Positions 1 to 7,692 of a DNA stretch of 64,000 nucleotides are shown piece after piece. Position numbers and translations under genes: made by a program. The stretch comes from Rhodanobacter glycinis (lineage in GTDB: Bacteria > Pseudomonadota > Gammaproteobacteria > Xanthomonadales > Rhodanobacteraceae). The notes beneath the pieces were generated by a model. That model worked only from the letters and a program-made list of their open reading frames with translations, made no database searches and had not been told where the DNA came from. The stretch is taken from positions 124,001 through 188,000 of the forward strand of contig NZ_FOSR01000006.1 of the NCBI RefSeq assembly GCF_900114325.1, read 5' to 3'. Numbering within the stretch: position 1 is the stretch's first letter; every line of letters begins with the position of its first letter.

Positions 1-1174
1 TCCAACTGGACACGCCGCTGAAGTCGACCGTGACGTCACCCCAGTTGAATTGCGCCGGGCCATTCACCGCCTTGCCCACATCCAGTTCGCCATAACCGAA
101 GGTGGGATTGGGTTGCGAGCCGCCCAGCGGGTCGGCCGTGCCGAGCAGGGTCTGCCGCACCAGATCGTTGCTGAAATACGGGTACGCCTGCCACACCAGC
201 GCCGCCGCGCCGGACACCTGCGGCGCCGCGAACGAGGTGCCTTCCACGATGAAATACGACGGCTTGGCGGTGGTGGCGGTGGTGTCCTTGTCCAGCACGA
301 TCACGTCGCCCGGCGCGGCCAGGCAGTAATTCATCGCCACGCCGCACTTGTTCGAATAGCCCTCGAGCTGGGTCGGGTCATTGCTGTTTATCGCCACGGC
401 CACCAGCCAGCCCTTCTCCAGGTCCGGCGCCAGGCTGGGCAGTGCGGCGATGGTGCTGGGGTTGGCATTCGAATCGTTGCCGGCGGCGAATACCACCAGC
501 CCGTCGTGATTGAGCACGAAGTTGCTGTAGGCGTCGTGGAAAGCCTGGGTTACCGCGGTATCAGTGCTGCTCCAGGTAATGCCGCCCCAGGAGTTGTTCA
601 TCACGTTGACGCCGGCGCTGATCAGGTCCTGGTTCACGGAACCGAAGAACTGCGCATCGCTGACGGTGACCTGCGATGGCGGTGTGGAACCGTTGTCGTC
701 CGGCGCGTTGTCACTGATGATGCGCGCCGACACCAGGTTGGCCCCCGGTGCAATGCCGCCGGGAAACTGGGCGAACGGCGTGCCGGCGGCAATCCCGGAC
801 ACCCAGGTGCCGTGACCGACCACGTCGTCGATCTTGGTGTTGTTCTGCGTCGGGTCGACGTAGATCAACTCCTTGGTCACCCTGCCAGCCACCGTGGGGT
901 TGCTTTGCATGATGCCGCTGTCGACCACGCCGATGGTGACGCCGACACCCGTATAGCCGGCATCGTGTGCTGCGTAAGTGTTGGTAAGCGAAAGCTGGGC
1001 ATCCAGCGGCGGTTGCGGGGGCGGCGGAGGCGCCGTGCTGGCCGGAGGCGGATTGTCGCTCGCAGGTGATGGCTTGACGCCGCCACCACCGCCGCCACAG
1101 GCGCTCAGCGCCAGTGCAATCGCCATGAACAACGCCGCCTCGCGGCAACCCGGACCACGCACGTCTGCTTTCAT
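1..1174 (-). CDS. Subtilisin-like (S8) serine protease, lipoprotein or autotransporter type, 3' end outside window
   Basis: The frame stays open from an ATG at 1174 to the left edge, so the C-terminus is missing. The N-terminus has a hydrophobic stretch ending in LALSAC, a lipobox-like cleavage site, followed by a Gly run and a Pro-rich linker. The S8 catalytic set is complete in order: Asp in VVDSGI, His in GHGTWVSG, the oxyanion Asn in AAGND and Ser in GTSFAAPQ. After the protease domain the protein reads on through AVNGPAQFNW. That transition is common in subtilisin autotransporters such as NalP-like proteins, so a passenger and beta-barrel probably lie beyond the edge (inference). A GGGGA stretch lies about 9 nt before the start. 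Secreted or surface protease is secure; the autotransporter reading is not. Confidence 0.85.
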   Translation of the reverse strand, partial: MKADVRGPGCREAALFMAIALALSACGGGGGGVKPSPASDNPPPASTAPPPPPQPPLDAQLSLTNTYAAHDAGYTGVGVTIGVVDSGIMQSNPTVAGRVTKELIYVDPTQNNTKIDDVVGHGTWVSGIAAGTPFAQFPGGIAPGANLVSARIISDNAPDDNGSTPPSQVTVSDAQFFGSVNQDLISAGVNVMNNSWGGITWSSTDTAVTQAFHDAYSNFVLNHDGLVVFAAGNDSNANPSTIAALPSLAPDLEKGWLVAVAINSNDPTQLEGYSNKCGVAMNYCLAAPGDVIVLDKDTTATTAKPSYFIVEGTSFAAPQVSGAAALVWQAYPYFSNDLVRQTLLGTADPLGGSQPNPTFGYGELDVGKAVNGPAQFNWGDVTVDFSGVSSW

Positions 1175-1345
1175 CTGATTGTCCCCGCTACACATTCCGT
1201 GTCACGACCGACGCGGCAAGACCCCATCCTGCGGTCGGCTACGCGGCACAGTTTGGCATAACCGCCATGCACCGGAACGCTCCCTGGCAGACGTCGAGCG
1301 GTCCGGTTTGCCGCGCCGCATCATGGGCTGCGATAATCCGAAGGC
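1175..1345. other. Intergenic region between divergent protease and thiolase
   Basis: This holds the upstream regions of both divergent genes. I see no convincing promoter pair and no coding potential beyond short arginine-rich frames typical of GC-rich noncoding DNA. The 165-bp palindromic element that follows is listed separately. Confidence 0.4.
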
Positions 1346-1510
1346 TAGGAGCCTGTCGTACTTTGGTGGTCGAGGCGAAAACTCGGCTGCGCGAGGACAG
1401 ATTTTCGGCGATTCTTGACCCATAGTGGTTCTATGGGTCAAGAATCGACGGAAATATGGACCGTGCAGACGGATTTGCAGCCCGGCCGACCAAAGTACGA
1501 CAGGCTCCTA
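1346..1510. repeat. 165-bp palindromic element (MITE/REP-like) upstream of thiolase
   Basis: The ends are a perfect 21-bp inverted repeat (1346-1366 and 1490-1510; outer sequence TAGGAGCCTGTCGTACTTTG). The centre is a second perfect 16-bp inverted repeat (1410-1425 and 1431-1446) around a 5-nt loop. The DNA between them is imperfectly complementary, so the whole element could fold into one long hairpin. It ends 42 bp before the thiolase start. No transposase and no clear target-site duplication are visible. Confidence 0.75.
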
Positions 1511-1552
1511 CTCCCGGGCGCATCGCGCCTCCACGTTCCTGCGGAGATCCCC

Positions 1553-2737
1553 ATGTCGGACGTCAGCGTTGTCATCGCCGGTGCCAAGCGCACCGCCATC
1601 GGCTCCTTCCTCGGTCAGTTCACCGGCGTCCCCACGCCGAAGCTGGGCGCCACCGCCATCCGCGCCGCGCTGGAGCAAGCCGCCGTGGCTGCCGGCGACG
1701 TCAGCGAGGTCATCATGGGCTGCGTGCTGCCCGCCAACCTCGGCCAGGCCCCCGCGCGCCAAGCCTCGCTGGAAGCCGGCCTGCCGGTCAGCACCGGCTG
1801 CACCACCATCAACAAGGTCTGCGGCTCGGGCATGAAGGCGGTGATGCTTGGCCACGACCTGATCAAGGCCGGTTCGGCTGCCATCGTGGTCGCCGGCGGC
1901 ATGGAGTCGATGACCAATGCGCCGCACATGGTGCAGGCCCGTGGCGGCATCCGTTACGGCAGTGGCGAGCTGGTCGACCACATGGCGTGGGACGGCCTGA
2001 CCAACCCCTATGACGGCAAGGCGATGGGTGTGTTCGGCGAGCTGTGCGCCGACAAGTACCACTTCAGCCGCGAGGAGCAGGACGCGTTCGCCATCGAATC
2101 GGTGAACCGCGCCAAGGCCGCGCAGCAGAACGGCGGCTTTGCCGGCGAGATCGTGCCGGTCACGGTGAAGGGTCGCAAGGGCGACGTGGTGGTGGATACC
2201 GACGAGCAGCCGGGCCGCTCCGACGTGGCCAAGATCCCCACACTGAAGCCGGCCTTCCGCAAGGAAAACGGCACCATCACCGCTGCCAGCTCGTCGTCCA
2301 TCTCCGATGGCGCCGCCGCGCTGGTGCTGCTGTCGGCCGACGATGCCAAGGCTCGTGGCGTTGCCCCGCTGGCCCGCATCGTGGCGCACGCCACCCATTC
2401 GCAGGAACCGGAATGGTTCACCACCGCCCCGGTGGCGGCCATCCAGAAAGTGCTGGACAAGGCCGGCTGGAAGGTCGCCGACGTAGATCTGTTCGAGGTC
2501 AACGAAGCGTTCGCCGTGGTGGCGATGGCGCCGATCAAGGAACTCGGCATTCCGCACGACAAGCTCAACGTCAACGGCGGCGCCTGCGCGCTGGGCCATC
2601 CGATCGGTGCCAGCGGTGCCCGGCTTATCGTCACCCTGGTCAACGCACTGAAGACGCGCGGACTGAAGCGCGGCATCGCCTCGCTGTGCATTGGCGGCGG
2701 CGAAGCCACCGCCATCGCGGTGGAATGCCTGGACTGA
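1553..2737 (+). CDS. atoB: Acetyl-CoA C-acetyltransferase (thiolase)
   Basis: 394 residues, the usual biosynthetic-type thiolase length. It interconverts two acetyl-CoA with acetoacetyl-CoA plus CoA in the cytosol. The nucleophile is Cys90 in NKVCGSGMKA. The NEAF motif starts at Asn317, His349 lies in GGACALGHPIGASG, and the second catalytic Cys379 is in CIGGGEA. The ATG at 1553 has GGAG 6 nt upstream and gives the family N-terminus; longer in-frame starts would run through the palindromic element. The neighbouring leucine genes end in HMG-CoA lyase, which makes acetoacetate and acetyl-CoA, so this enzyme may finish that pathway. The symbol atoB rather than phaA is a convention. Confidence 0.92.
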   Translation: MSDVSVVIAGAKRTAIGSFLGQFTGVPTPKLGATAIRAALEQAAVAAGDVSEVIMGCVLPANLGQAPARQASLEAGLPVSTGCTTINKVCGSGMKAVMLGHDLIKAGSAAIVVAGGMESMTNAPHMVQARGGIRYGSGELVDHMAWDGLTNPYDGKAMGVFGELCADKYHFSREEQDAFAIESVNRAKAAQQNGGFAGEIVPVTVKGRKGDVVVDTDEQPGRSDVAKIPTLKPAFRKENGTITAASSSSISDGAAALVLLSADDAKARGVAPLARIVAHATHSQEPEWFTTAPVAAIQKVLDKAGWKVADVDLFEVNEAFAVVAMAPIKELGIPHDKLNVNGGACALGHPIGASGARLIVTLVNALKTRGLKRGIASLCIGGGEATAIAVECLD

Positions 2738-3053
2738 GGTCGCTTCGCAGCATCACCCTCGCGGGCTTTTCGAACTGACGGGTCGGGCATGCGAATGCCC
2801 GGCCCGTTCCTGTCTGGAAGAGGTGCTTATGCCTGCCGCGACAAAGCCCTCGCCATTCGCACGAGTGCTTCGTGCCGTTCCAAAGTGCACTGAAATGTCC
2901 AAGCCATGTGAACACCCGGCGCACGATTTGTGAAAGCCGCTTAACCGTCGCTTTAATGCCTCCTGAAACACACTGCGAAACAAGTGGCGTGTTAACGGGG
3001 AACGCGCTTTAATGGTTGAGCCATCCGGCATTCCACGGCTAAGGAGATTCACC
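2738..3053. promoter_or_regulatory. Intergenic region before the Ala-rich lipoprotein, with one weak promoter candidate
   Basis: A weak sigma-70-like pair, TTGTGA (2928-2933) and TTTAAT (2952-2957) with an 18-nt spacer, lies about 100 bp before the lipoprotein start. A 34-codon ORF (2829-2933) shows no recognisable features and is not called. Nothing else is evident. Confidence 0.3.
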
Positions 3054-3467
3054 ATGAAGTTCACGCGTATCCTTCTCGCCTCTGCGCTCGTCGCGCTGCT
3101 GGCGGCTTGCAGCAACGGCGCGCAAGATTCCGCGCAGGACGCCCAGAAGTCCGCTGATCAGGCCCAGCAGGCTGCCGACCAGGCTCAGAACGCTGCGGCT
3201 CAGGCTCCTGACGCCGCCACCAAGCAGGCTGCCGACCAGGCCCAGACCGCTGCTGCGGCTGCCGGCCAGGCCGCTGACCAGGCCAAGCAGGCTGCTGCCG
3301 CTGCTTCGGCTCCGGCCAATGCTTCCACCTCGGCGACCGACTCGATGAAGGCTGCTGCCTCCAACGCCGCCGACGCTGCCTCCAACGCCGCCAGCGCTGC
3401 GAAGGACGCCGCGGGCAAGGCCAAGGACGCTGCCGACAAGGCCAAGGATGCCATGAAGGGTCATTGA
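3054..3467 (+). CDS. Small alanine-rich lipoprotein with helical repeats
   Basis: 137 residues. The start is the ATG at 3054, with AAGGAG 7 nt upstream. The signal peptide [19 protein letters not shown] ends in a lipobox with Cys19. The mature part is almost entirely Ala, Gln, Asp, Lys and Ser in repeats such as [13 protein letters not shown] and [10 protein letters not shown]. That composition predicts a long amphipathic helix or coiled coil, in the manner of Lpp or LEA-like proteins. It is probably anchored in the outer membrane or periplasmically exposed. The gene is monocistronic and ends in a strong terminator. I recognise no specific family; a structural or stress role is a guess. Confidence 0.85.
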   Translation: MKFTRILLASALVALLAACSNGAQDSAQDAQKSADQAQQAADQAQNAAAQAPDAATKQAADQAQTAAAAAGQAADQAKQAAAAASAPANASTSATDSMKAAASNAADAASNAASAAKDAAGKAKDAADKAKDAMKGH

Positions 3468-3487
3468 TCCCTTCCGGCATTCGCCTG

Positions 3488-3521
3488 AAAACCGGCCGCC
3501 TCGTGCGGCCGGTTTTTTTTT
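3488..3521 (+). terminator. Intrinsic terminator of the Ala-rich lipoprotein
   Basis: A 9-bp GC stem (3491-3499 with 3505-3513), extended by an A/T closing stretch, is followed by a run of nine T. It lies 20 nt after the stop codon. Confidence 0.9.
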
Positions 3522-3636
3522 CGCCCCGGCGAAGGATTTTCCAGCCCGGCGAACCCGGCGAAAGCGGCGATATTTCCGCATCGTGGACGCTGGCCGTTAT
3601 CATCCATGGTTTGCCCCTGCGCCAGTTATCGAAACC

Positions 3637-5244
3637 ATGAGTATCGTCACCTCGCAGATCGATCCCCGTTCTCCCGAATTCCAGGCCAGCAGCACGCAGT
3701 TGCGCGCACTGACCGACGAGCTGCGCCACGAGCTCGCACGCACGGCCGAAGGCGGCGGCGCCAAGGCCCGCGAAAAGCACGTGGCCCGCGGCAAGCTGCT
3801 GCCGCGCGAGCGCATCCGCGCACTGCTTGATCCCGGCTCGCCGTTCCTGGAACTCTCGCCGTTGGCCGCGCATGGCATGTATGACGATGCCGCACCCGCC
3901 GCGGGCATCATCACCGGCATCGGCCGCGTGCATGGCACCGAAGTGATGGTGGTGGCCAACGACGCCACAGTGAAAGGCGGCACCTACTTCCCGATGACGG
4001 TGAAGAAGCACCTGCGCGCGCAGGAAGTGGCGCTGGAAAATCGCCTGCCCTGCGTCTACCTGGTGGACTCCGGCGGCGCCTTCCTGCCGCTGCAGGACGA
4101 GGTTTTCCCGGACAAGGAGCACTTCGGCCGGATCTTCTACAACCAGGCGCGCATGTCCGGGCTGGGCATTCCGCAAATCGCGGTGGTGATGGGCAGTTGC
4201 ACCGCCGGCGGCGCCTATGTGCCGGCGATGAGCGACGAGACCATCATCGTGCGCGAACAGGGCACCATCTTCCTCGGCGGCCCGCCGCTGGTGAAGGCTG
4301 CCACCGGCGAGGTAGTGGATGCCGAAACGCTAGGCGGTGCGGACGTCCATACGTCCATCTCTGGCGTGGCCGACCACTTCGCCGAGAACGACGCCCACGC
4401 GCTGTCGATCGCCCGCGACATCGTCGCCAGTCTCAACCGCAAGAAGTCCATGCCGCTGGCGCTGCGCGAATCGATCGAGCCGAAGTACCCGGCCGAGGAA
4501 CTGTACGGCGTGATCCCGCAGGACACCCGCCGCCCGTTCGACATCCGCGAAGTGATCGCGCGCATCGTCGACGGTTCGGAGTTCCACGAATTCAAGGCGC
4601 GCTACGGCAAGACCCTGGTCACCGGCTTCGCCCACATCCACGGCTACCCGGTGGGCATCGTCGCCAACAACGGCATCCTGTTCGCCGAAAGCGCACTCAA
4701 GGGCGCGCACTTCATCGAGCTGTGCAACCAGCGCAACGTGCCGCTGGTGTTCCTGCAGAACATCACCGGCTTCATGGTTGGCAAGAAGTACGAACAGGCC
4801 GGCATCGCCAAGGATGGGGCCAAGATGGTCACCGCCGTGGCCTGCAGCCACGTGCCGAAGTTCACCGTGGTGATCGGCGGCAGCTTCGGCGCCGGCAACT
4901 ACGCCATGTGCGGCCGCGCCTACGGCGCCCGTTTCATGTGGACCTGGCCGAACGCACGCATCAGCGTGATGGGTGGCGAGCAGGCCGCCTCCGTGCTGGC
5001 CACGGTCAAGCGCGACGGCATCGAGGCGCGCGGTGGCGCATGGTCGGCCGACGAGGAAGCCGCGTTCAAGGCGCCGATCCGCGAACAGTACGAACGCCAG
5101 GGCCACCCCTACTACGCCAGCGCCCGACTCTGGGACGACGGCATCATCGATCCCGCCGATACCCGCCGCGTACTCGGCATGGCCATCTCCGCCTCGATGA
5201 ATGCACCGATCGAACCGCAGCGCTACGGTGTGTTCCGGATGTAG
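3637..5244 (+). CDS. liuB: Methylcrotonyl-CoA carboxylase carboxyltransferase (beta) subunit
   Basis: 535 residues, the normal MccB length. It transfers the carboxyl group from biotin to 3-methylcrotonyl-CoA, giving 3-methylglutaconyl-CoA in leucine breakdown. The start [10 protein letters not shown] at 3637 fits the family; an upstream in-frame ATG at 3583 adds 18 unrelated residues. Typical features are [13 protein letters not shown], the acyl-CoA pocket [36 protein letters not shown] and the second crotonase-fold half [11 protein letters not shown] with [11 protein letters not shown]. Its partner alpha subunit lies 6 kb downstream at 11361, which is an unusual split. The stop codon abuts the stop of the convergent monooxygenase with no spacer. 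Confidence 0.95.
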   Translation: MSIVTSQIDPRSPEFQASSTQLRALTDELRHELARTAEGGGAKAREKHVARGKLLPRERIRALLDPGSPFLELSPLAAHGMYDDAAPAAGIITGIGRVHGTEVMVVANDATVKGGTYFPMTVKKHLRAQEVALENRLPCVYLVDSGGAFLPLQDEVFPDKEHFGRIFYNQARMSGLGIPQIAVVMGSCTAGGAYVPAMSDETIIVREQGTIFLGGPPLVKAATGEVVDAETLGGADVHTSISGVADHFAENDAHALSIARDIVASLNRKKSMPLALRESIEPKYPAEELYGVIPQDTRRPFDIREVIARIVDGSEFHEFKARYGKTLVTGFAHIHGYPVGIVANNGILFAESALKGAHFIELCNQRNVPLVFLQNITGFMVGKKYEQAGIAKDGAKMVTAVACSHVPKFTVVIGGSFGAGNYAMCGRAYGARFMWTWPNARISVMGGEQAASVLATVKRDGIEARGGAWSADEEAAFKAPIREQYERQGHPYYASARLWDDGIIDPADTRRVLGMAISASMNAPIEPQRYGVFRM

Positions 5245-6450
5245 CTACACCTCTGATGCGCTGTCCAGCAGCTTGCGGATCGGGCCCAGGGCGGCCTTCA
5301 AGGTAACGAAGCGCGCGACCACGTCGCGCACGGCGGCCAGCGTCGGACTGCGGCGGCACATCAGTTTCGTCAGCGCCCGCGAGTTGTCTTGCGCGGACTC
5401 CACGCGCGGGCGCTGCACCCGTTCGTAGTCGTGCAGCGCCACCGGCACGCCGGCGCGGTCGGCGGCCAGCAATTGCCGTGCAAGCACGCCGGCCGATTCC
5501 ATCGCCATGCCGGCGCCGATGCCCGCGGTGGGCACGAAACCGGCGGCCGCGTCGCCCAGCAATACGGTGCGTTGCACTGCCCAGGTCGCGCTGCGGATAT
5601 CGGTGAGCTTCCAGTAATACGACGTGTCGCCGCTTTCCGCCACCGATTCCAACGCGCGCAAAAGCCAGTCGTCGACGTGCCGCAATTGACTCCGGATATG
5701 CGCCACGAAGGCCTGCGGCCCGGCACGGGTGTCATCGCGGTGGCCGCCCACGAACACGCCGGCACGACCCTTGACCGGATACACGCCCACGAAGAAGTCG
5801 CTGCCCCAGATTTCGTCGCCGCGGTCGGCATGCGCGGCATCGCTGTCCATCCAGGCCACCCATCCGCCCCAGCCGCAGTCGAAGGTGGACACCTGCTGCG
5901 CCGGCAACAACAGTTCGCGGCTGCTCGAATGCAGGCCATCGGCCAGCACCACGGCATCGAACACGGCTTCGTGCGTGCTGTCGCCCTCGCGCAAGACGAC
6001 ATGCGCCGCTTCCGGCGTCTGTCGCAATGCCTGCAAGGTGGTTGCGTAACTCACTGCAGCGCCCTCGTCGGCCAAGGCCTGCATCAGTTCGCCACGGGCA
6101 ATGCCGCGGTACTCGCCGTAGCGGCTCAGCAGGCTGTCGATGGCGTATTCGCGCAGGCGCTGGCCATGTCGTCCGTGCAATACGTAGCGATGAAAGCGCA
6201 CGCTGCGCGCGCGGTAGGCATCGCGTGCGCCCGCCTGGCGCAGTACCGGTTCGACCAGCGGCATCAGCGCCAGCATGTAGCCGTCGTCGGCATGATCGGC
6301 GGCGCGTTCCACCAGCACCGGATGCAGTCCGCCGGCACGCAGCGCCTGCGCCAGGGTGAGGCCCGCCACACCGGCTCCGACGACCAGCACCCGCAAATGG
6401 TCGGCCTGTGCGCGGGCAAGTTGAGCATTCAACGACGTGGCGGTGAACAT
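5245..6450 (-). CDS. FAD-dependent monooxygenase of the UbiH/PHBH fold
   Basis: 401 residues from the ATG at 6450, which has GGAG 7 nt upstream; the track-length form from 6498 would start inside the operator region. The N-terminal Rossmann motif VVGAGVAGLTLAQAL binds the FAD ADP moiety, and LLGDAAAGFVPTAGIGAGMA near residue 300 is the family GD motif contacting the FAD ribityl chain. No membrane anchor is visible. The likely reaction is NAD(P)H-dependent hydroxylation of a small aromatic or polyketide-like compound; the substrate is unknown. The gene is divergent from a TetR regulator, with two identical-type palindromes between them. That suggests inducible control and a detoxification or catabolic role (inference). 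Confidence 0.85.
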   Translation of the reverse strand: MFTATSLNAQLARAQADHLRVLVVGAGVAGLTLAQALRAGGLHPVLVERAADHADDGYMLALMPLVEPVLRQAGARDAYRARSVRFHRYVLHGRHGQRLREYAIDSLLSRYGEYRGIARGELMQALADEGAAVSYATTLQALRQTPEAAHVVLREGDSTHEAVFDAVVLADGLHSSSRELLLPAQQVSTFDCGWGGWVAWMDSDAAHADRGDEIWGSDFFVGVYPVKGRAGVFVGGHRDDTRAGPQAFVAHIRSQLRHVDDWLLRALESVAESGDTSYYWKLTDIRSATWAVQRTVLLGDAAAGFVPTAGIGAGMAMESAGVLARQLLAADRAGVPVALHDYERVQRPRVESAQDNSRALTKLMCRRSPTLAAVRDVVARFVTLKAALGPIRKLLDSASEV

Positions 6451-6462
6451 GCGCGGCTCCTG

Positions 6463-6478
6463 TGGACCACCCGGTCCA
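6463..6478. promoter_or_regulatory. Operator candidate 1 (TetR site)
   Basis: Perfect palindrome TGGACC-ACCC-GGTCCA. It lies 13 bp before the monooxygenase start and is near-identical to the second site 38 bp away. Two copies of the same 16-bp palindrome in a divergent TetR/target intergenic region is the classic autoregulated layout. Confidence 0.8.
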
Positions 6479-6500
6479 GAGGCTTCATCCTTGCACATGC

Positions 6501-6516
6501 TGGACCACCTGGTCCA
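6501..6516. promoter_or_regulatory. Operator candidate 2 (TetR site)
   Basis: Perfect palindrome TGGACC-ACCT-GGTCCA, matching operator 1 in both half-sites. Centre-to-centre distance is 38 bp. It lies 20 bp upstream of the GTG start chosen for the TetR gene, which argues against the in-frame ATG at 6497. Confidence 0.8.
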
Positions 6517-6535
6517 GTGCCGCTACGATGGCACC

Positions 6536-7147
6536 GTGACCACCCTGACAGCCCCCACACCACGCGAACACGAGCTACTGGCCACCGCCGCGCGGGAATT
6601 CGCCACGGCCGGCTTCGAGCATGCCTCGCTGAACGCCGTGATCCGCGCCTGTGGCATGAGCAAGAGCTCGTTCTACCACCGCTTCGATTCCAAGCAGGCG
6701 CTGTTCGATCGCGTGGTGGACGAAGCCGCCGCCGCATTGGCGCACGAACTGGCTGCGCCCGATCCGGCGGAACTCGCGGGCCCGAATTTCTGGCCTCGAC
6801 TGGAAGCCTTCGTGACGCACGCGGTGGCGGCGCTGGCGAAACCGGCGTGGTACGCCGACCTCGGCAAGCTGTTTTACCTGCCTGACGTCTCGGCCGAGCG
6901 CAGCGCGGCGATGCGGCGCTTGCTGGCCGGGGTCGACGGCTGGGTGCAAGCCGTACTGAAGGCCGGCCGCAGCTGCGGCGCCGTGCGCGACGACCTGCCC
7001 GCCAGCCTGCAAGCCGAACTGGCCTTTGCCATGCTGCAGGCCATGGATCGCTGGTCGGTGGCACACATGGATGACATGAAGCCGGCTCAACGCCGCCGCA
7101 TGGCTTCGGCGCAACTTGGCACCTTGCGCCGACTGCTGGCGCCATAG
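6536..7147 (+). CDS. TetR/AcrR-family transcriptional repressor
   Basis: 203 residues from a GTG at 6536. The in-frame ATG at 6497 is rejected because translation would then cross operator 2. The N-terminal TetR DNA-binding domain has the helix-turn-helix around residues 26-58 (SLNAVIRACGMSKSSFYHRF), followed by a variable all-helical ligand-binding and dimer domain. No ligand can be read from the sequence. The divergent monooxygenase and the paired TGGACC-N4-GGTCCA sites indicate it represses both that gene and itself until an inducer appears. No strong ribosome-binding site is visible, so the exact start is moderately sure. Confidence 0.88.
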   Translation: MTTLTAPTPREHELLATAAREFATAGFEHASLNAVIRACGMSKSSFYHRFDSKQALFDRVVDEAAAALAHELAAPDPAELAGPNFWPRLEAFVTHAVAALAKPAWYADLGKLFYLPDVSAERSAAMRRLLAGVDGWVQAVLKAGRSCGAVRDDLPASLQAELAFAMLQAMDRWSVAHMDDMKPAQRRRMASAQLGTLRRLLAP

Positions 7148-7380
7148 GCGGGATACTCGCGGACTGACTCGCGCGAGGAACGCGGCCAGCGCTTGCCAGC
7201 ACCACCGGCGCAGCTTGTGACGCAGACCTGATCAGCGGCGAAGCTCAGCCAAGAAGACCGTTCGCGCGGAACGTGGCTTGCGAAGCGCATACAGGCGCGC
7301 CCTTCGACTACGGGCCTGCGCTCAGGGCGAACGGTGGGGTATCGACAGAACCTTGTCGCGAATCAGGAACACGGATGAGG

Positions 7381-7692
7381 TCAGTGCTGCCGACTGCGGA
7401 AATTCAGCGGCATGATCGTATCGGCAGCGGGCTTCGCCACCGCCGGCTTCTTCGGCCCGCAAGCGCCGCAGGTGGAGCAGCCGTCGGCGCAGTTGCCGGT
7501 GGCCTGCTTCGGCTGCAGGCGGCGGCTGAGTGCATGCGCAAGGCGCGAGCGGCCGGGTTGCGCCAACCTGATCGATGCCGCCGCGAACCAGCGGTTGGTG
7601 AGCTGCGGCGCCAGCTTGCGGAACGCCACCAGCACGCTCACCAACACGATGAGCCCGACCACGATGTATTGGATCAGCAGTCCGGTACTCAT
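7381..7692 (-). CDS. Small FeoB-associated membrane protein with Cys-rich tail
   Basis: 103 residues. The ATG (7692-7690) overlaps the feoB stop codon as ATGA, so translation is coupled to feoB. One N-terminal membrane helix (LLIQYIVVGLIVLVSVLVAF) is followed by a basic stretch. The C-terminal part reads CADGCSTCGACGPKK, with four Cys that could bind Fe or an Fe-S cluster. This resembles the small Cys-containing proteins that sit where feoC does in other gammaproteobacteria; whether it replaces FeoC is inference. About 230 nt between this gene and the TetR gene hold only a repeat-like CCCTTCGAC/GGGCGAA stretch. Confidence 0.8.
   Translation of the reverse strand: MSTGLLIQYIVVGLIVLVSVLVAFRKLAPQLTNRWFAAASIRLAQPGRSRLAHALSRRLQPKQATGNCADGCSTCGACGPKKPAVAKPAADTIMPLNFRSRQH

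Noticed and set aside
2829-2933. 34-codon ORF before the Ala-rich lipoprotein
   Set aside because: It has a GAGG upstream but no hydrophobic, Cys-motif or leader-like features. Evidence is too weak for a gene.
5245-6450. Reading the FAD monooxygenase as kynurenine 3-monooxygenase
   Set aside because: It would fit the kynU/ACMSD genes, but it lies 20 kb away, is divergent from its own TetR gene, and lacks the membrane-anchor C-terminus of KMO. General PHBH-fold only.
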